Assembly: GCA_900757465.1 (NCBI GenBank)
Contig: CAAENY010000063.1
Location: 1-5,763 of the forward strand
DNA length: 5,763 nt
From: an uncultured Collinsella sp.
GTDB taxonomy: Bacteria; Actinomycetota; Coriobacteriia; Coriobacteriales; Coriobacteriaceae
Direction: 5' to 3'
Under the pieces are notes generated by a model, which saw only the letters and a program-made list of their open reading frames with translations, did no database searches and was not told where the DNA came from. The position numbers were made by a program, and so were the translations under genes. Within the stretch, counting starts at the first letter, position 1. The number at the start of each line of letters is the position of its first letter. Positions 1-5,528 of the stretch are shown here, piece after piece.

Positions 1-395
1 AGTCCGGTCTTTTGGCTGTGACCGGCGGCAAGACCAACGACTGCCGCAACGTCGAGGAGCTCGCCGCCGCTGGTGACCCCGAGGCTCAGCTCGCCTTTGA
101 CATGTTTGTCTACAAGATTGCCGCCAAGGCGGCCGAGATGGCTACTTCTATGTGCGGTATGGACACCCTGGTCTTTACCGCCGGCATCGGCGAGCACGCT
201 CCTGCCGTCCGCGCCGGCGTTGCCGACCGCCTGGCCTTTATGGGCGTCAAGATGGATCATGCCCGCAACGCCCTGCGTGGCGACGGCGCTTGGTGCCTGT
301 CTGCCAAGGATTCCAAGGTCAAAATCTTTGTCATCCCCACGGACGAGGAGTTCATGATCGCTTCCGACGTCGAGCGCATCGTCAACGGCAAGTAA
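1..395 (+). CDS. ackA: Acetate kinase, C-terminal part (gene cut by window start)
   Basis: The reading frame is open from the first base (positions 1-2 finish a codon begun outside the window) to TAA at 393-395 and gives the last 130 residues of an acetate kinase (ATP + acetate to ADP + acetyl phosphate; cytoplasmic; ASKHA fold). Visible family motifs are SGLLAVTG at the start, TNDCRNVEE, LAFDMFVYK, the nucleotide-site segment FTAGIGE, and VIPTDEEFMIA near the end, which carries the conserved glutamate. By hand alignment it matches the C-terminus of the next gene at about 59 of 130 positions, so the two are tandem paralogs rather than a recent copy. The apparent TTG start at 12 is internal to the family alignment and is not the true start. 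A hairpin terminator follows at 400-445. The N-terminal half, with most catalytic residues, is not in view, so activity cannot be judged. Confidence 0.93.
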   Translation, partial: SGLLAVTGGKTNDCRNVEELAAAGDPEAQLAFDMFVYKIAAKAAEMATSMCGMDTLVFTAGIGEHAPAVRAGVADRLAFMGVKMDHARNALRGDGAWCLSAKDSKVKIFVIPTDEEFMIASDVERIVNGK

Positions 396-399
396 TTGC

Positions 400-445
400 A
401 AGAGGGGAGGGGCTGGACGACCGAGCGCCGTTCGGCCCCTCTTTT
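400..445 (+). terminator. Rho-independent terminator after first ackA
   Basis: The segment AAGAGGGG (400-407) is the exact reverse complement of CCCCTCTT (436-443). A competing pairing of GAGGGGC (407-413) with GCCCCTC (435-441) is also perfect. The T run after the stem is short (442-445), so termination may be incomplete. It lies 5 nt after the ackA stop, which fits a transcript end between the two acetate kinase genes. Confidence 0.7.
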
Positions 446-460
446 GCGCTCGTTGGGCGA

Positions 461-506
461 TATGCTGATAGCTATTTATCAAGATATGATAACTTCTTAT
501 TAAAAT
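461..506 (+). promoter_or_regulatory. Putative promoter region of second ackA
   Basis: This AT-rich island in otherwise GC-rich DNA lies between the upstream terminator and the second ackA. It holds two near-consensus -10 hexamers, TATGAT (485-490) and TAAAAT (501-506). The best upstream partner for the second is TTATCA (476-481) at 19 bp, a poor -35 match. The position after a terminator and before an RBS argues for a promoter here, but the exact hexamers are uncertain. Confidence 0.4.
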
Positions 507-558
507 GCGGCCGCCTTAAGGGGTCTGCGTCGACCGTATTGCACTGTAAAGGAGTCTC

Positions 559-1737
559 ATGAACGTACTTGTTGTCAACGCCGGCAGCTCAAGCCTTAAA
601 TATCAGCTTTTGGATACCGATACCCGAGAGGTTTTCGCCAAGGGCAACTGCGAACGTATCGGTTCGGACATGGGCATCTTTGGCCACTCCGAGAACGGTG
701 GCGCCAAGCAGACCGAGGAGGTCCCTTTCCCCGACCATCGCTCTGCTATCGCTCGCGTGCTCGAGGAGCTCGAGAAGACCGACTTTACGATTGATGGCAT
801 TGGTCATCGTATCGTTCAGGGCGGCTGGCACTTCGATGATTCCGCAGTTGTTGACGACGAAGTTATGGCCAAGATTCTCGAGGTGGCCCCGCTCGCCCCG
901 CTGCACAACTACGGCGAGGCCGCGGCGATTGAGTATTGCCGTGAGAAGTATCCGGAGCTGCCCAACGTCGCCGTCTTCGATACCTCGTTCCACATGACCA
1001 TGCCCGAGGTCGCCTATACCTACGCGCTGCCCAAGGACGTGTGCGACAAGTATCACGTGCGCAAGTACGGCGCCCACGGCACGAGCCACCGCTATGAGTG
1101 GATGATGGCCAAGGAGATCCTGGGTTCGCGCTGCCACCGTCTGCTTTCGTGCCATTTGGGTAACGGTGCTTCGCTCGCTGCCATCGAGGACGGCGTGTGC
1201 CGCGACACCACGATGGGCCTCACGCCGCTTGACGGTCTGATGATGGGTACCCGCTGCGGTTCCATTGACCCGGCTACTGTATGCTACCTGCAGCGCGAGG
1301 GCGGCTACAGCTACCAGGAAGTCGATGACATGATGAACAAGCAGTCCGGCCTGCTTGCCATTTCGGGTATCTCCAACGACGCCCGCGACATCCGCACGCG
1401 CGCCTCCGAGGGCGATGAGCGCTGCCTGCTTGCCTTCGATATGTTCGCCTACAAGGCCATGCAGCAGGCCGGCTCCATGATCGCTTCCATGGCGGGCGTG
1501 GACACCATCACCTTTACCGCCGGCATCGGCGAGAACGACTGGTCGATCCGCAAGGCCTTCTGCGACTGCTTTGAGTGGCTGGGCGTGCGCATCGACAACA
1601 ACAAGAACCGCGAGGCTGTGGACAACGGCCCGCAGGTCATCAGTGCCGCCGGTTCCGCCGTCACGGTCATGGTCATCCCCACTGACGAGGAATACATGAT
1701 CGCCCACGACGTCGAGCGCCTGACCAAGAACAACTAA
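559..1737 (+). CDS. ackA: Acetate kinase paralog with altered acetate pocket
   Basis: This is a complete 392-residue acetate kinase family protein (usual length about 400), cytoplasmic, predicted to phosphorylate acetate or a related short carboxylate with ATP. The start at 559 is supported by AAAGGAG at 548-554 and by the N-terminal signature VLVVNAGSSSLKYQL (residues 3-17). Catalytic positions known from Methanosarcina thermophila AckA are present: N7, R84 (HRIVQGG), H116 (LAPLHN), D141 (FDTSFH), H173 (GAHGTSHRY), R232 (MGTRCGSIDPA) and E377/E378 (PTDEEYMIA). Adenine-site segments HLGNGASLAAI (199-209) and FTAGIGE (319-325) are intact. Deviations are A172 where the acetate pocket normally has phenylalanine, Q87 and W90 where HGGE is usual, and S235 where aspartate is usual. 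It follows another ackA in tandem (about 45% identical over the shared C-terminus) and is convergent with pta. It could be a propionate- or other carboxylate-preferring kinase; the family assignment is firm, the substrate is not. Confidence 0.94.
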   Translation: MNVLVVNAGSSSLKYQLLDTDTREVFAKGNCERIGSDMGIFGHSENGGAKQTEEVPFPDHRSAIARVLEELEKTDFTIDGIGHRIVQGGWHFDDSAVVDDEVMAKILEVAPLAPLHNYGEAAAIEYCREKYPELPNVAVFDTSFHMTMPEVAYTYALPKDVCDKYHVRKYGAHGTSHRYEWMMAKEILGSRCHRLLSCHLGNGASLAAIEDGVCRDTTMGLTPLDGLMMGTRCGSIDPATVCYLQREGGYSYQEVDDMMNKQSGLLAISGISNDARDIRTRASEGDERCLLAFDMFAYKAMQQAGSMIASMAGVDTITFTAGIGENDWSIRKAFCDCFEWLGVRIDNNKNREAVDNGPQVISAAGSAVTVMVIPTDEEYMIAHDVERLTKNN

Positions 1738-1760
1738 CGCGCGCATTTGCAAGTAAACGA

Positions 1761-1795
1761 AAGGCCTCCAGAGCAACAGCTCCGGAGGTCTTTTT
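1761..1795 (+). terminator. Strong intrinsic terminator after second ackA
   Basis: GGCCTCC (1763-1769) pairs with GGAGGTC (1784-1790, one G-U), then one mismatch (A1770/C1783), then GAGC (1771-1774) pairs with GCTC (1779-1782) around an AACA loop. TTTTT follows at 1791-1795 and AA precedes the stem. It starts 23 nt after the ackA stop, a textbook intrinsic terminator. Confidence 0.9.
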
Positions 1796-1943
1796 GCTAG
1801 CAGGTGAAAATTCCAGTCCCAAAGAGATCATCATCAGCAACGCCTGCGCTCCCAGCAACGGCACCCAACCATTCAGATCTTCAGCCTCAGCTTGTAGCCA
1901 AGCCGCCGTTCACTCCAGATGCCCTAATTGCTACGTAGCGGTA
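1796..1943. other. Spacer with no gene recognised
   Basis: These 148 bp lie between the ackA terminator and the nested palindrome. All frames are short and none carries a start with an RBS. The only structures noted are a 10-bp palindrome GCTACGTAGC (1930-1939) and a repeated CAGCAACG (1835-1842 and 1853-1860). No function is assigned. Confidence 0.5.
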
Positions 1944-2074
1944 GAAGGCCGTACGGGCTAACCCCGGAAAACAATCCGCAGACCAGAAACGCCCCCGTTC
2001 GTAGCTCCGAAGGAGCAGAACGGGGGCGTTTCATTGGTCGAGGACGTTTTCAGGGGTTAGCCCGTACGGCCTTC
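1944..2074. repeat. 131-bp nested palindrome downstream of pta
   Basis: The outer arms at 1944-1965 and 2053-2074 are perfect 22-bp reverse complements (core GGCCGTACGGGCTAACCCC in the left arm), separated by 87 bp. Inside sits a second, independent hairpin at 1986-2032. The element begins 15 bp past the pta stop, on the pta 3' side. No direct repeat of flanking bases that would mark a target-site duplication is visible, and there is no ORF inside. It could be a REP- or MITE-like intergenic repeat, a two-stage 3'-end structure for pta mRNA, or a recombination target; the sequence alone does not decide. Confidence 0.85.
1986..2032. terminator. Bidirectional terminator-type hairpin, pta 3' side
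   Basis: GAAACGCCCCCGTTC (1986-2000) and GAACGGGGGCGTTTC (2018-2032) form a perfect 15-bp stem. It is topped by a small internal loop and GCTCC (2004-2008) paired with GGAGC (2012-2016) around GAA. The stem is flanked by an A run on the 5' side and a short T run on the 3' side on both strands, so it can act in either direction. Its likely use is to end pta transcripts arriving on the minus strand (stop at 2090) and to back up the ackA terminator. The U tract is short on both strands. Confidence 0.7.
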
Positions 2075-2089
2075 GGGCGAGTGCGTACG

Positions 2090-3070
2090 CTACTCAGCCA
2101 TCTGAGCCTGGACGGCGGTGATGGCCACGACACCCACGATGTCGTCGGCAGAGCAGCCGCGCGAAAGGTCGTTGACCGGCTTGGCGATGCCCTGCAGGAT
2201 GGGGCCGTAGGCGTCAGCACCGGCGAAGCGCTGGACCAGCTTGTAGCCGATGTTGCCGGCCTCGAGGTCGGGGAACACGAGCACGTTGGCCTTGCCGGCG
2301 ACAGAGGAGCCGGGAGCCTTGAGCTGGGCGACGGTGGGGACGATAGCGGCGTCGAGCTGCAGGTCGCCATCGATGGCGAGCTCGGGAGCCTTCTCCTTGC
2401 AGAACTTCACGGCCTCTTGGACCTTCTTGGCGACCTCGCCGCCAGCGGAGCCCATGGTGGAGTAGGAGAGCATGGCCACGTGCGGCTCAACGTTGCCCAT
2501 GAAGGTGGACCAGGAGTGAGCGGAGGCGATGGCGATCTCGGAGAGCTCGTCGGAGGACGGGTTGATGTTGAGGCCGCAGTCGGCGAAGATCAGCGTGCCG
2601 TCGGTGCCGAACTGCGGGGTGTCGGTGCACATCACGAAGAAGGCCGAGACCAGCTTGGTGCCCGGGGCGGTCTTGAGGATCTGAAGCGCAGGGCGCAGGG
2701 TGTCGGCGGTGGAGTGGCAGGCGCCGGAGACCAGGCCGTCGGCGTCGCCCATCTTGACCATCATGGTGCCAAAGTAGGTGGCATCCATCACCTGGGCGCG
2801 AGCCTGCTCGATGGTAACGCCCTTCTTGGCGCGGAGCTCGGCAAACTTCTGCGCGTACTCCTCGTGCTTCTCGGCATTGCGCGGGTCGATGACGGTAGCG
2901 CCGGGAACGTTGATCTCGTCGGGGTTGCCCAGGATGACGATCTTTGCCAGGCCCTCCTCGATGATTTTGGTGGCCGCGACGATAGTGCGCGGATCCTCGC
3001 CCTCGGGTAGGACGATCGTCTTAAGGTCGGCCTTGGCGGCAGACTTCATACGGGTTAGGAAATCGCTCAT
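2090..3070 (-). CDS. pta: Phosphate acetyltransferase (short, single-domain form)
   Basis: This 326-residue protein catalyses acetyl-CoA + phosphate to acetyl phosphate + CoA in the cytoplasm, the step that feeds acetate kinase. The length matches the short Pta class (about 325-335 residues) without the N-terminal regulatory domains of the E. coli type. Visible motifs are VLPEGEDPRT (20-29), DGLVSGACHSTADTLRPAL (111-129, with R126), LSYSTMGSAGG (201-211), DGDLQLDAA (234-242), VLVFPDLEAGNIGYKL (263-278) and QGIAKPVNDLSRGCSADD (293-310). The last carries S303, R304 and D310, matching the catalytic Ser, Arg and Asp of the M. thermophila enzyme by spacing. The start at 3070 is supported by AAGGAG on the minus strand (3075-3080), 4 nt upstream. 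The gene is convergent with the acetate kinases and divergent from glf, so it is not in the usual pta-ackA operon. A leader hairpin (3123-3145) and a downstream terminator hairpin (1986-2032) flank it. Confidence 0.96.
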   Translation of the reverse strand: MSDFLTRMKSAAKADLKTIVLPEGEDPRTIVAATKIIEEGLAKIVILGNPDEINVPGATVIDPRNAEKHEEYAQKFAELRAKKGVTIEQARAQVMDATYFGTMMVKMGDADGLVSGACHSTADTLRPALQILKTAPGTKLVSAFFVMCTDTPQFGTDGTLIFADCGLNINPSSDELSEIAIASAHSWSTFMGNVEPHVAMLSYSTMGSAGGEVAKKVQEAVKFCKEKAPELAIDGDLQLDAAIVPTVAQLKAPGSSVAGKANVLVFPDLEAGNIGYKLVQRFAGADAYGPILQGIAKPVNDLSRGCSADDIVGVVAITAVQAQMAE

Positions 3071-3122
3071 GTTACTCCTTACAAGCGTTTCACTAAGCTC
3101 CAGGCGCCCGGCTGTTCACGAA

Positions 3123-3145
3123 TAAACCCGCTGCTAGCGGGTTTA
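3123..3145 (-). promoter_or_regulatory. Leader hairpin upstream of pta
   Basis: TAAACCCGCT (3123-3132) and AGCGGGTTTA (3136-3145) form a perfect 10-bp stem with a 3-nt loop. It lies 52 nt before the pta start codon, so it would sit in the pta mRNA leader if transcription starts near the minus-strand TATAAT at 3198-3203. On the minus strand the stem runs into TTTATTCG, only a weak U tract. It may be an attenuator, a stabilising 5' structure or a protein site; it matches no riboswitch class that I recognise. Confidence 0.5.
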
Positions 3146-3172
3146 CCTTTCAATTATGTACGCCGCGGTGCT

Positions 3173-3198
3173 TGAGCTTTCCTTGTGTGGCAAGCTCA
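3173..3198. repeat. 7-bp inverted repeat in pta/glf spacer
   Basis: TGAGCTT (3173-3179) is the reverse complement of AAGCTCA (3192-3198), spaced by 12 bp. It abuts the minus-strand -10 hexamer, where a regulator of pta could bind. It is short enough that chance cannot be excluded. Confidence 0.35.
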
Positions 3199-3223
3199 TT
3201 ATAGGACGCATTAGCGCTATAAT
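3198..3223. promoter_or_regulatory. Back-to-back -10 hexamers for pta and glf
   Basis: A perfect TATAAT lies on the plus strand at 3218-3223 (towards glf) and another on the minus strand at 3198-3203 (towards pta). With one flanking base each they form the inverted repeat ATTATAG (3198-3204) and CTATAAT (3217-3223) with a 12-bp centre. In each direction the -35 window at 17 bp (CTCATT at 3195-3200; GCGATT on the minus strand at 3221-3226) is a poor match and overlaps the other promoter's -10. Two promoters here would therefore compete for polymerase or need an activator. Only about 78 bp separates the plus hexamer from the glf start. Confidence 0.55.
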
Positions 3224-3239
3224 CGCTCTGATAAATGTG

Positions 3240-3287
3240 TCTCGAAGAATGTTCGAGAAAAGCCCAGCTAACGAGCCCGTGGCTTTT
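3240..3287 (+). promoter_or_regulatory. Two inverted repeats in the glf leader
   Basis: TCTCGAA (3240-3246) pairs with TTCGAGA (3252-3258) around a 5-nt loop. AAAAGCC (3258-3264) pairs with GGCTTTT (3281-3287) around 16 nt, ending 3 nt before the AAGGAG ribosome binding site at 3291-3296. If the plus TATAAT is used, both lie in the glf mRNA leader, and the second could influence ribosome access. The first could instead be a DNA operator just downstream of the transcription start. No known riboswitch is recognised. Confidence 0.4.
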
Positions 3288-3301
3288 GACAAGGAGTATC
3301 G

Positions 3302-4504
3302 ATGCAGATTACCTCAGGCCTGCCTGAAGGCTTTAACGCCGGCGCGTACGACATGATTGTTGTCGGCGCTGGATATGCCGGTGCCGTTTGCGCCCGCCGT
3401 CTTGCCGAGACCATCGGCTATCGTGTTGCCGTTTTGGAGCGCCGTAGCCACATTGCGGGCAATGCCTATGACTGCACTGACGAGGCCGGAATCCTGATCC
3501 ACGAGTACGGTCCGCATATCTATCACACCTTTAACGAGCGCGTGCACAATTTCCTGTCGCGCTTTACCAAGTGGACGGATTATCAGCACAAGGTGCTCGC
3601 CAACATCAACGGTACCCTTATGCCCGTGCCCTTCAACCATGCGAGTCTCAAGCTCGCCTTTGGTGACGAGCGCGGCGAGGAGCTGTATCAGAAGCTCGTG
3701 GAGACCTTTGGCAAGGATGTCAAGGTGCCCATTATGGAGCTGCGTAAGAAGAACGACCCCGACTTGGCCGAGGTCGCCGATTACGTCTACGAGAACGTTT
3801 TTTTGCATTACACCATGAAGCAGTGGGGCCAGACGCCCGACCAGATCGATCCCTCGATCACCGGCCGCGTTCCCGTCTTTGTGGGCGACGATGACCGCTA
3901 CTTCCCGCAGGCTCCCTTCCAGGGCATGCCACAGGACGGCTATACCGCACTGTTCGAGCACATGCTTGACCACGATCTGATCGATGTGTTCTGCGATGTG
4001 GATGCCCGCGACCTCTTCGAGATCGATGAGACCACCGTCAAGATCGACGGTAAGGTCTACGGCGGCGAGATTGTCTATACCGGTCCGCTCGATGAGCTGT
4101 TTAACCTCGACCTGGGCGCTCTGCCGTACCGCACGCTCGATATGAAGTTCGAGACGCTCGATATGGACCAGTTCCAGCCCGTGGGCACCGTCAACTACAC
4201 CACGAGCGAGGACTACACGCGCATCACCGAGTTCAAGAACATGACCGGTCAGGTCCTGCCCGGCAAGACCACCATCATGAAGGAGTACTCCAAGGCCTAT
4301 ACGCCCGGCTCGGGCGAGACGCCGTACTACGCCATTCTTGAGCCCGAGAACCGTGAGCTCTATGAGCGCTATCTTGAGCGCGTCCAGAACCTGACAAACT
4401 TCCACCCGGTGGGTCGTCTGGCCGAGTATCGTTACTACGATATGGACGCCGTGACCAATTCCGCCCTCGATCTTTCGGATGAGATTATCGCCTGCCATGC
4501 ATAA
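3302..4504 (+). CDS. glf: UDP-galactopyranose mutase
   Basis: This 400-residue flavoenzyme converts UDP-galactopyranose to UDP-galactofuranose, the donor for galactofuranose in surface glycans; it is cytoplasmic and uses reduced FAD. The FAD dinucleotide fold is visible at DMIVVGAGYAGAVCARRLA (17-35), with E46 and the following ERRSHIAGNAYD. Glf family motifs follow in order: HEYGPHIYHT (67-76), YTMKQWGQTP (170-179), RVPVFVGDDDRYF (189-201), YTGPLDELF (259-267), the substrate-contact segment NYTTSEDYTRITEFKN (298-313, with R307), and GRLAEYRYYDMDAV (371-384). The start at 3302 has AAGGAG at 3291-3296. It gives about 16 residues ahead of the usual N-terminus; ATG 3353 would give the standard length but has no RBS. 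The gene overlaps the glycosyltransferase downstream, indicating one transcript, and is divergent from pta. Confidence 0.96.
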   Translation: MQITSGLPEGFNAGAYDMIVVGAGYAGAVCARRLAETIGYRVAVLERRSHIAGNAYDCTDEAGILIHEYGPHIYHTFNERVHNFLSRFTKWTDYQHKVLANINGTLMPVPFNHASLKLAFGDERGEELYQKLVETFGKDVKVPIMELRKKNDPDLAEVADYVYENVFLHYTMKQWGQTPDQIDPSITGRVPVFVGDDDRYFPQAPFQGMPQDGYTALFEHMLDHDLIDVFCDVDARDLFEIDETTVKIDGKVYGGEIVYTGPLDELFNLDLGALPYRTLDMKFETLDMDQFQPVGTVNYTTSEDYTRITEFKNMTGQVLPGKTTIMKEYSKAYTPGSGETPYYAILEPENRELYERYLERVQNLTNFHPVGRLAEYRYYDMDAVTNSALDLSDEIIACHA

Positions 4505-5528
4505 AGTCATAACATTCGGTATTCCCTCGTATAACGCCGCCAAGGACATGGACCATTGCATCACCTCCATCTTGGAGGGGAGCAATTACGCCACCGATAT
4601 CGAGATTATCGTGGTGGACGACGGCTCCAAGGACGAGACGGCCGCCAAGGCCGACGAGTGGGAGGCCCGTTATCCTGGAATCATCCGCGCGGTGCACCAG
4701 GAGAATGGCGGTCACGGTATTGCCGTCCTTTCGGGTCTGCGCGAGGCGCAGGGCACCTACTACAAGGTTGTCGACTCGGACGACTGGCTTGACGGCGCTG
4801 CCCTTTCGACCATGCTGTCGATTCTGCGTGGCTTTGAGGAGCGCGACCAGCGCGTTGACCTGTTTATCTCGAACTACGTGTACGAGAAGGTTTACGAGGG
4901 CACGCATACCGCTATTGGCTACAAATTTGCCCTGCCGCGCAAAAAGATCTTTTCCTGGGATCAGATCGGTCATTTCCGCCTGGACCAGAACCTACTCATG
5001 CACAGCCTGTGCTATCGCACGGATGTGCTGCGCGAGTCCAACCTTCCCATGCCGCCGCACACGTTCTATGTGGACAACATCTACGCCTACGTGCCGCTGC
5101 CGCGTTGCAAGACCATGTACTACGCCGACATCGACCTCTACCGCTACTTTATCGGTCGCGAAGGCCAGAGCGTCAACGAGGCAACGATGGTCAAGCGTCT
5201 GGACCAGCAGTTCCGTGTTACGCGTATCATGATGGAGTCGTACCACCTGTACAGCGATGTTGAGTCGTCGCGTCTGCGTTCGTACATGATGGGCTACTTC
5301 ACCATGATGATGGCGATCTGCTCGGTGCTCACCAAGCTTTCTGAGGAAGATTGCGCCGACGAGCGCCTAAAGACGCTGTGGAATGATTTGAAGGCCTACG
5401 ACGAGCGCATGTATCGTCGTGCCCGCTACGGCGTGGTCGGGTTCTTCACCAATCTGCGCGGACGGGCCGGAGACAAAACCACACTCGGCCTATACCGTCT
5501 TGCCTCAAAGATCTTCAAATTCAACTAG
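4497..5528 (+). CDS. GT2-family glycosyltransferase coupled to glf
   Basis: This 343-residue protein has a family 2 (GT-A fold) nucleotide-sugar domain: ITFGIPSYN (5-13), IIVVDDGSKDET (37-48), ENGGHG (69-74) and the metal-binding VVDSDDW (91-97). A C-terminal half with TFYVDNIYAY (189-198, D193 a candidate general-base region) and RYFIGREGQSVN (216-227) is typical of bacterial polysaccharide GT2 enzymes. No signal peptide or convincing membrane helix is seen, so it probably acts on lipid-linked glycan at the inner face of the membrane. ATG 4497 is preferred because it gives the standard GT2 N-terminus and overlaps the glf stop by 8 nt; an in-frame ATG at 4479 would add six residues. Neither has a strong RBS, which suggests translation coupled to glf. 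By context it may transfer galactofuranose, but donor and acceptor are not proven by sequence. Confidence 0.92.
   Translation: MHKVITFGIPSYNAAKDMDHCITSILEGSNYATDIEIIVVDDGSKDETAAKADEWEARYPGIIRAVHQENGGHGIAVLSGLREAQGTYYKVVDSDDWLDGAALSTMLSILRGFEERDQRVDLFISNYVYEKVYEGTHTAIGYKFALPRKKIFSWDQIGHFRLDQNLLMHSLCYRTDVLRESNLPMPPHTFYVDNIYAYVPLPRCKTMYYADIDLYRYFIGREGQSVNEATMVKRLDQQFRVTRIMMESYHLYSDVESSRLRSYMMGYFTMMMAICSVLTKLSEEDCADERLKTLWNDLKAYDERMYRRARYGVVGFFTNLRGRAGDKTTLGLYRLASKIFKFN

Noticed and set aside
507..534. Cluster of short palindromes before the second ackA (GCGGCCGC, CCTTAAGG, GTCGAC)
   Set aside because: Each is 6-8 bp with no shared spacing and no stable combined stem; likely chance in GC-rich DNA.
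589..1776. Long minus-strand open frame (395 codons) opposite the second ackA
   Set aside because: It mirrors a clear acetate kinase gene, has composition of an antisense frame in GC-rich DNA and no recognisable protein motifs.
1873..1923. Short minus-strand frame ending LGYKLRLKI, a possible gene remnant
   Set aside because: Only 16 residues between stops, with no start or homology recognised; consistent with chance.
1944..2074. Interpretation as an insertion sequence or phase-variable promoter
   Set aside because: No transposase ORF, no visible target-site duplication and no promoter hexamers in the spacer; kept only as an open palindrome finding.
1928..3010. Long plus-strand open frame opposite pta
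   Set aside because: The translation is a low-complexity Gly/Val/Asp/Leu-rich antisense shadow of pta and runs through the palindrome.
3242..3256. SOS (LexA) box-like sequence TCGAAGAATGTTCGA
   Set aside because: The half-sites are one base too close for the actinobacterial or Gram-positive LexA box, and the neighbouring genes are not SOS genes.
3286..3291. Perfect TTGACA hexamer before glf
   Set aside because: It lies 10 bp before the glf start and overlaps the RBS; there is no room for a -10 and start site upstream of the gene.
3314..4585. Long minus-strand open frame opposite glf
   Set aside because: Antisense shadow of glf with no RBS or family motif.
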